DNA from: Deltaproteobacteria bacterium
GTDB lineage: Bacteria > Desulfobacterota > Binatia > Binatales > Binataceae
DNA: 44,935 bases
Direction: 5' to 3'
NCBI GenBank assembly: GCA_003135135.1
Contig: PLDK01000036.1
Location: forward strand, 8,652 to 53,586
Under the pieces are notes generated by a model. That model worked only from the letters and a program-made list of their open reading frames with translations, was not told the origin of the DNA and did not search any database. Positions 39,918 through 44,935 of this stretch are shown here, in pieces (position 1 is the stretch's first letter; the number at the start of each line of letters is the position of its first letter). The position numbers and the translations under genes are program-made.

Positions 39918-41579
39918 TCAATACGAGCCAGCTCCGGTACAGCTTGGGAACTTGAACGAAGCGATTCGGGTCTGCCAGTTCGGCGCCGCCCCGGTTTCCG
40001 GGATGTATTCAGTCGTGTACCAGAAGGTGCAGTCGTCACTGGGATCGATCGACAGCGCGCTGTAATCGCCCCATCGCTCCTCCTGCCGCTGCGAGCCTTT
40101 GCCGGCCATGATGATGCCCTCGGATTCCATCGTTCCAGCCAAATCGCCGGGTGTGCGGCCGGTGTATGCGATGTGCGGATGGATTCCCGGTGCCGAGAGG
40201 CTATAACCGATTCCAATATCGCCGGCGAAGTCCATCCCAATACTGCCCATCCAGCGCCAGCGCGCGTCGGGCGCGTAGGTACCTTGTTGATAGATGTTCG
40301 GAGTGGTTGACAGTCCCCGGATCTCATACCATCGCAGCGCCGCGCCGATCGCCTTCTTCTTCTGCTCGATTACGCGGGCCACTGTGTGCGTCGCCACCAG
40401 AGCCTCGTGATCTCCAAAGTTCCGATAGGCGGCCCGATACATCATCCGATCCGAGAGCTCGTCCAGTTTCATCGCAACGCCAGCCTGCGGAACGCATCCC
40501 GGCGCGTCCTCAGGGTCGCCTTTCTTGATCGGCCCCGGTTCAACCTCCGCACACGCGGGAGTGAAGGGCTGCACCGGAAGGGCGATTGGGCCATAGAGAT
40601 TCGCATTGGCAGGATTGGTGAAGTCCGCGTGCAATGACCAGATATTCAGCAAATTGCTGCCATACGTCACGAAATAGTTGGGCGACCCGAGAGGAGGTGC
40701 GGAGGCGCCGTCCCAATCCGATGGCACGCTTCCAAACAGCGCCGGGACATCGAAGCATTGCGCCGTCGCCGTGGAATTGTTGAGCATCGCGTTGCGGTCG
40801 AAGGCACATGCCCTTCCCCCAACCAGAACCAGGGGTTTCCCGCTGAACATGTTGAACGAGAAATAGTAGCCGTCGGGCCATACACCCATATGCGGGTAAT
40901 CGGCGAAATTCGGGCCCATCGCGAACGCGTACCGGTAGTATACCCCGGTGGCATCGTCAGTGGCGGAGACCGCGACGCACTCGAGGTACGGTGATGCGTT
41001 CGTGAACTGGCTCAGCACCCAGCGTTTTGCTTGCTTATCGTAATTCACGATCGGGTCGCCGTCGTTTCTACCTGCACAGCCCCCGCCGAATCCGAACCAG
41101 ATCGCGTTCCCAGTGAGCGGGCTCAGCAGCATCTGCCCGCTGCTCTTGTCAAACACGGTAAACGAGGTGTTCACCCATTGGACGTACTGAGTCAATCCAG
41201 CCGCACCGGTGGTATCTGGAGGTGTCCAAATCGGCGTGAAACCGGGGGTGTTCACCCCGAGGCCGTCGAAATTCATTCCGATAGAAGCAGCCAATGGAAT
41301 GCTGGCGTTGGACTGCAATGCTCCATCGGATTGAAGCCCACCTGGCGGAAGTGGAAGGCGGTGTAACGGCATAATCCTAGGATGGATGGCTTGACCGCTG
41401 ACTGTGCTCGCGCTCAGCGTGCGCAATGGCGGTGAAACATCGTGTTGCACCTCAGCCGCGATAAACTGCTCCGGCATCGAGACTTCCTCTGCCCGGCTTG
41501 GAGCCGCGAAGCCGACCGCAGCCAGAACAAGCAGGAGCCTCACAGATCTTCTTCCCCGCAACGATCGTAATTCGAGCAT
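39918..41579 (-). CDS. Large secreted protein of unknown function
   Basis: A 553-residue exported protein. ATG 41579 is chosen because AAAGGAGAGG lies just upstream and a signal peptide follows directly (VRLLLVLAAVGFAAPSRA). Mature segments such as PPDTTGAAGLTQYVQWVNTS, FGFGGGCAGRNDGDPIVNYD, RWVLSQF and GDYSALSIDPSDDCTFWYT recur with Trp/Tyr/Gly/Asp-rich β-strand spacing, suggesting a β-propeller-like extracellular domain. I know related hypothetical proteins in several soil phyla but no function. Several Cys residues could form disulfides. It is intact amid IS debris. Confidence 0.8.
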   Translation of the reverse strand: MLELRSLRGRRSVRLLLVLAAVGFAAPSRAEEVSMPEQFIAAEVQHDVSPPLRTLSASTVSGQAIHPRIMPLHRLPLPPGGLQSDGALQSNASIPLAASIGMNFDGLGVNTPGFTPIWTPPDTTGAAGLTQYVQWVNTSFTVFDKSSGQMLLSPLTGNAIWFGFGGGCAGRNDGDPIVNYDKQAKRWVLSQFTNASPYLECVAVSATDDATGVYYRYAFAMGPNFADYPHMGVWPDGYYFSFNMFSGKPLVLVGGRACAFDRNAMLNNSTATAQCFDVPALFGSVPSDWDGASAPPLGSPNYFVTYGSNLLNIWSLHADFTNPANANLYGPIALPVQPFTPACAEVEPGPIKKGDPEDAPGCVPQAGVAMKLDELSDRMMYRAAYRNFGDHEALVATHTVARVIEQKKKAIGAALRWYEIRGLSTTPNIYQQGTYAPDARWRWMGSIGMDFAGDIGIGYSLSAPGIHPHIAYTGRTPGDLAGTMESEGIIMAGKGSQRQEERWGDYSALSIDPSDDCTFWYTTEYIPETGAAPNWQTRIASFKFPSCTGAGSY

Positions 41580-41696
41580 CGATCCTCTCCTTTCTTTATA
41601 AGCCTGGATCGCCGCCAAGGCCCAGCGCGCAAAATAACCAGTTCTGTGCTTCATCTGTATACCTCTTCTCGATCTCAAAATGCGTACCCATCGATG

Positions 41697-41909
41697 CTAA
41701 CTAGGCTGACGCTGTGGCGATGGCCGAAGCAAGCGAGCCAGGACGCATCGGGAAATTTGTAGTCCTACGGCTTGGTACGCCCAAACTTGATCGGCGCAAG
41801 CCCGGAAAGGAACGCGTCCCCCGGCATAGCCGCCATACGCGGAGTTGAGGAAGTCAATGATGAAGAGGACGACGGCCCATGCTATCGGGGGAGTGCCGTT
41901 TCGATACAA
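41697..41909 (-). pseudogene. Possible relic of a membrane protein
   Basis: A 70-residue frame whose first 36 residues look like a membrane helix plus a glycine loop (IAWAVVLFIIDFLNSAYGGYAGGRV). The GGYxAGR motif recalls the membrane protein at 43769–44647, whose helix ends GGYLAGRL. The rest has no protein-like character. It could be a fragment or chance. Confidence 0.25.
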
Positions 41910-41961
41910 CTCGCCGGCGAGGCGCCGGCTGCGCGAGAGAATTACCCATATCCCGCTTGCA

Positions 41962-42073
41962 TCAACGCAAGCGCGGCATCACCTCTTTCGCAAACCGCTC
42001 CATCGAGCGGCGCGCCTTGCGTGCCGGCAGCACCAGCCGCCGCCACAGGTTGCCCAGGTTATATGCTCTGGAG
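41962..42073 (-). pseudogene. C-terminal relic, possibly of an LLM flavin-dependent oxidoreductase
   Basis: After the transposase relic breaks off, the same frame continues to the stop as LPARKARRSMERFAKEVMPRLR, which resembles the usual C-terminal end of luciferase-like monooxygenases (…SMELFAREVMP…R). About 35 residues survive. It is fused by chance to the IS relic. Identification is weak because of the short length. Confidence 0.3.
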
Positions 42074-42417
42074 CGCCAGCGCCAATATCTGCGGAAGCCC
42101 TGCCGATGCCACTGGACCATGGTTGCGGGCTTGACCAGGACCATCAGCTTCAGGCAGCGTGGCCAAACCCGGTAGAGCCAAACCCACAGCAAGCGATCAC
42201 CTGGACGAAGCGGCGGTCGGCTAGGCCGCTGCCGGTGGAGAACCGCCAACTGATGCCTGAGGGCGAGCACCTCCAGTTCCAAGGAGATCCGACTCCGAAA
42301 CCGGAAGGAGACCTCAGAGACGATTGAGCACAGGATCGTGACCATGCGGGCCACGCTGAGGCGACAAGCGAAAAAACTGCAACGTTTACACGGCTCGCGG
42401 AATTATGAGCAGTCACA
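42074..42417 (-). mobile_element. Truncated copy of the same IS family (transposase N terminus and one end)
   Basis: One terminal inverted repeat survives: TGTGACTGCTCATAATTCC reading in from 42417 on the minus strand. About 95 transposase residues (LEVLALRHQLAVLHRQRPSR, LVKPATMVQWHRQGFRRYWRWRSR) match the copy at 38116–39411. The match ends near 42074, where the rest of the element has been deleted. Confidence 0.75.
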
Positions 42418-42696
42418 GGTCGGCCGGTGGAAAACTGCTACATCGAATCGTTTAACGGTCGGTTGAGGGATGAGTGCTTGAACGTCGAGGTATTCTTTGC
42501 GCTCATCGACGTGCGTGACAAGCTCGAGCGTTGGCGGCGGGACTACAACCAGGTGCGACCGCATAGCGCATTGCGTGATAGCGCGCCGGCGGTCTTCGCG
42601 GCGCAATTGACAGTGACCGCGGCGCCCGGCCCTGAACCAGTTCCGGACCGTACGAGAAAGCCCGCAGCGGGCAATTCACTGGAGATACTCACTTGA
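42418..42696 (+). pseudogene. C-terminal fragment of an IS3-family OrfB transposase
   Basis: In frame from 42418, GRPVENCYIESFNGRLRDEC, then LNVEVFFALIDVRDKLERWR and RDYNQVRPHSAL, is the classical C-terminal part of IS3-type OrfB (the Glu of the DDE triad is in IESFNG). The N-terminal part is missing because the IS relic at 42074–42417 begins exactly before this point: the relic's parent inserted into this older element. Confidence 0.82.
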
Positions 42697-43179
42697 GTCT
42701 GTTGAGTGCAAAAAACGCCGGCCAGACCGGCCTTAACCGGACCACGCAGGCCGTTTCCTCTACTTCAACTTGGTATGCTTTTGCGGGGCAGGTCAACAAC
42801 CGGCGGACTCTACTTATGATTGGCTGGAAATCGGGGAGCAGGCCAGTTCACCAAACTCTTTGGCAGGCATTTTCTTACGGGTCTTCATGGTTAGCTTTGC
42901 CATTTTCTGACTGTTCCTTAAACGAAGTTTGGTGGTCATCATGATAGCCTAGGCCTTGGTCACATCCAACGCGCCACGGTTCCCTGCAGAACGCAACCAC
43001 CAATTCAACTCGGCGAACAATGCCGCGAAGGCGCCAACTCGTGGGCACTTCGGTCGGGACGGGGCACGGCGAATTGGTTAATGCACGCCGCGCTACGAGC
43101 TTTCATCTAGTCTGCTGTTTCTTTAAATTCGGAACTCTCGCGCCGCTCGAAGGCGGACTGCGCCTCGCGCACGAGAGGC
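42697..43179. other. No gene seen, 480 bp of accessory DNA
   Basis: Short open frames here (for example 42693–42944 and 43020–43274) have Trp/Ser/Arg-rich composition and no ribosome binding sites. The base composition is less G+C-rich than the housekeeping part. Probably decayed mobile-element or gene remnants. Confidence 0.5.
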
Positions 43180-43212
43180 TTGTAGGTGGGATCGAGGAGA
43201 TCCCACCTACAA
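43180..43212. repeat. 14-bp perfect hairpin after a decayed stress gene
   Basis: TTGTAGGTGGGATC (43180–43193), loop GAGGA, GATCCCACCTACAA (43199–43212). It lies 7 bp after the stop of the minus-strand gene fragment at 43220 and has no U tract. It could be a REP-like mobile hairpin or a bidirectional terminator. Confidence 0.7.
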
Positions 43213-43219
43213 CTGCTAC

Positions 43220-43465
43220 TTATCTAGTGAACGGCCGGCTCTGCTCCTTGGGGACAGAAGCCTCACCGGTATAAGAGATATCCACGGCGCCACCGGCCTC
43301 GAGGATTTTCTTCGCACGATCGCGCTCTTTGCTGTCCTCGGGATGAACGGAGAGCAAGATGTTCCCGTCCTTGACCTTTCCTTCGTAGCGTTTCGTCTCA
43401 TACTCCGGAATACCCATGCCAATGAGCGCACCGGTAAGGCCTCCGGCTATGTTCGCTTGTAGCAT
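43220..43465 (-). pseudogene. C-terminal fragment of a low-temperature/general stress protein (YflT/DUF1269-like)
   Basis: About 80 residues remain: GGLTGALIGMGIPEYETKRY, then EGKVKDGNILLSVHPEDSKERDRAKKILEAGGAVDISYTGEA. This is the C-terminal half of stress proteins of about 150–170 residues, with a glycine-rich membrane-like hairpin and a ferredoxin-like end. The upstream part of the frame does not resemble the family, so the N-terminal half is lost. Confidence 0.65.
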
Positions 43466-43628
43466 GGTATCCCATCGCGCGAACGGGCAAAAACGGATTA
43501 CTCGCACAGACTCCTAGCGCGGCAGCAACCTACAGATACGACCCACTGATGATGCCGAAAGCGAATGCGTTCCCAAGGCGCACGCCGTCCAGACTGCAAA
43601 TCCGAGCGGCGCAGTCTCAGCGGCCGTA

Positions 43629-43706
43629 TCAACAATGGCTAACAAGTGCGATCAAAATGACGACGGGGATCGGCACACCTAGCAGCAAAAGCAAAATTGA
43701 ACGCAT
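43629..43706 (-). CDS. 25-residue hydrophobic peptide
   Basis: A tiny gene: MRSILLLLLGVPIPVVILIA followed by LVSHC and TGA. GAGGAGG lies 7 bases before its ATG, one of the best ribosome binding sites in the window, and the sequence is a single membrane helix with a GVPIP kink. I recall very similar tiny proteins (MRSILL-LLGVPIPIIILIAL type) in rhizobial genomes. It is 62 bp downstream of the membrane-protein gene at 43769 and probably shares its transcript. Function unknown. Confidence 0.72.
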   Translation of the reverse strand: MRSILLLLLGVPIPVVILIALVSHC

Positions 43707-43768
43707 AGTAAAGCCTCCTCAATTCGTTTGATAGCCGTTAAAATACGCTGAGTAGAAGCGAGGAATGG

Positions 43769-44647
43769 CTAAACAAGCTTCACGTGATCCCGCTCCCTAC
43801 CCCCAATGGTCGCGGCATAACTCGCGCAAAATGCACCAATCAGGAGAGCAACAAATATCCACAGGGATAGATGCGCCACCGCTTTGCGGGCGATTTCTAC
43901 CGTCCGCTGAATCTCCACAAAAACTTCGGACACCCGTTTCCCAGCGTCTGTTCGGCTAAGCCCCGTTTTCGCAACTACCAGTTCGGCCAGATAGGTTTCG
44001 TCTGCCGCCGAGAGATTTCTTTGCCGAAGGGCATGAGCAAAAATGCGTGCGGCCTCCGCGCGCACAGGAGCATCACTGCGGTCTGGACCGGGATGATCCG
44101 AACGGAACAACGTATCGATAAAATACTCGTTCGGATCAAGGTTCTGACCGACGGCCGGCAGATCCGTCTCGGCCCCGCCTGCAGTCGAAAACGAAGTCGC
44201 CCGCACTTGTCCCGCACCACCAACCATGGAGGTGGCTGCGGACGCCAAAAAAGACGCGGTGATTACGAGTCCCACTGCCCATACCAGAAACCCATGCGCG
44301 GTATCACGAAAATACACTTCGTCCGTGTGAATAGTGGCCCATTTCGTGCGCAGTCGGCCTGCGAGATAGCCACCCATAGCCGAGGCGATGATTTGGATAA
44401 TGATCAGCCAGAGGATGGCGGCGTTGTTGATGGTCGAGGCCGATGCGCCAACGTTCGACCATGGCGAGACGGAGGATAAACCGATCCCGGTGCCCAACGC
44501 GAGCAGAATAAGCGACAACGCGGCGGCTACAAATGCGCCAGCAATCACTGCGGCCCAGGACACACCGGACGAATATGCCTCGCTTTTGTCGAAAGTATCC
44601 GCAAATCCGACTTGACCCTCGGCGACGGTCAAAGATACACGCTCCAT
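43769..44647 (-). CDS. Uncharacterised multi-spanning membrane protein
   Basis: A 292-residue membrane protein. ATG 44647 is chosen because GAGGGAGGAAG ends 6 bases upstream; the frame extends beyond without support. It has helices near 28–52 (VSWAAVIAGAFVAAALSLIL), 72–95 (ILWLIIIQIIASAMGGYLAGRL), 112–135 and 263–285. A soluble segment between about 145 and 255 is rich in Ala/Arg/Glu helices (DETYLAELVVAKTGLSRTDAGKRV). The family is common as a hypothetical in Rhizobiales; function unknown. The neighbouring peptide and stress relics suggest an envelope-stress context. Confidence 0.78.
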   Translation of the reverse strand: MERVSLTVAEGQVGFADTFDKSEAYSSGVSWAAVIAGAFVAAALSLILLALGTGIGLSSVSPWSNVGASASTINNAAILWLIIIQIIASAMGGYLAGRLRTKWATIHTDEVYFRDTAHGFLVWAVGLVITASFLASAATSMVGGAGQVRATSFSTAGGAETDLPAVGQNLDPNEYFIDTLFRSDHPGPDRSDAPVRAEAARIFAHALRQRNLSAADETYLAELVVAKTGLSRTDAGKRVSEVFVEIQRTVEIARKAVAHLSLWIFVALLIGAFCASYAATIGGRERDHVKLV

Positions 44648-44935
44648 GCTGACTTCCTCCCTCATACGATGGCTAATGTGCGGAAATGTTACTACGGAAT
44701 GTTCCGATTTCAACTGGCCGGGATTTCCGTTTTGAATCTCCAATTCTAACTGCCGCGTACGCCGGATGGCCTTCCGCCGCAAGATCCCAGGGCCAGTGAC
44801 AGCTTGCGCTGTTCGGTCTGCCGTTTTTGTGAGTGCCAGGGCGCTTTATAACCGCTTTCGGTACCAGTGGCCTGCCAAGCGACTGGCGACTGTTCAATCT
44901 CGTCCGCGCGGAAAGAGACTGATCTATGGGTGGGT
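44648..44935. other. Upstream region of the last gene, no gene seen
   Basis: 288 bp to the window end. It should contain the promoter of the minus-strand membrane-protein gene, but I see no convincing -35/-10 pair. A minus-strand frame at 44673–44897 has no protein-like character. Confidence 0.4.

Overview
The window is a G+C-rich bacterial chromosome segment. It is mostly conserved single-copy housekeeping genes on both strands, with small foreign inserts, and it ends in an IS-littered accessory region from about 37.9 kb onward. Gene content and order (membrane-anchored FtsY, zapB-like/zapA/fau/rny, ispE–tRNA-Gln–prs–rplY–dnaE, GldA/F/G-type ABC cluster, MeaB, family III CoA-transferase, Co-type nitrile hydratase) suggest a free-living, probably soil, Gram-negative lineage of the old deltaproteobacterial sphere (Desulfobacterota/Binatota-like). 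No rRNA is present, so this placement is inference.

Layout. 0.1–4.4 kb: ftsY, then zapB-like, zapA, a possible 6S RNA, fau and rny, ending in a clear terminator. 4.4–5.0 kb: a one-gene insert bounded by a 21-bp direct repeat of the terminator arm. 5.0–8 kb: a ferritin-like protein, tRNA-Gln(CUG), tRNA-Glu(CUC), two RRM proteins, a small Cys protein and an MlaC-like protein. 8.3–10.6 kb: a large secreted protein with an anchor domain, a Thr/Pro repeat linker, three Ig-like domains and an ice-binding-type domain. 10.9–13.9 kb: a D-threonine-aldolase-like enzyme, a CMD-family protein, peptide deformylase and small membrane proteins. 14.2–18 kb: the GldA/GldF/GldG/DUF4340 ABC operon. 18.3–19.9 kb: the nitrile hydratase operon, bounded by 20-bp direct repeats. 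20.7–21.4 kb: a mini-island at the 3' end of tRNA-Met carrying a GrlR-like gene. 21.5–32.7 kb: phosphatase, meaB, ispE, tRNA-Gln(UUG), prs, rplY, dnaE, hflX (apparently with a CTG start) and pgsA. 32.8–37.6 kb: a CoA-transferase, a four-gene operon (secreted protein, rhodanese, nitrilase-type amidase, Met/His-rich secreted protein) and divergent tadA.

37.8–44.9 kb: tRNA-Ser(CGA) is followed by an almost complete but frameshifted IS, a membrane gene truncated by it, transposase relics, a large secreted protein of unknown function, a fragment of a stress protein, and a membrane protein followed by a 25-residue peptide gene.

The most interesting non-coding signal is a dispersed multi-hairpin element. 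Four copies lie 20–40 bp downstream of stop codons, always in the orientation of the gene they follow (DUF4340 gene, nitrile hydratase accessory gene, dnaE, pgsA). Their stems are kept despite sequence changes. A second pattern is three small gene segments (about 0.6, 0.7 and 1.7 kb), each bounded by a perfect 20–21 bp direct repeat and carrying no recombinase.
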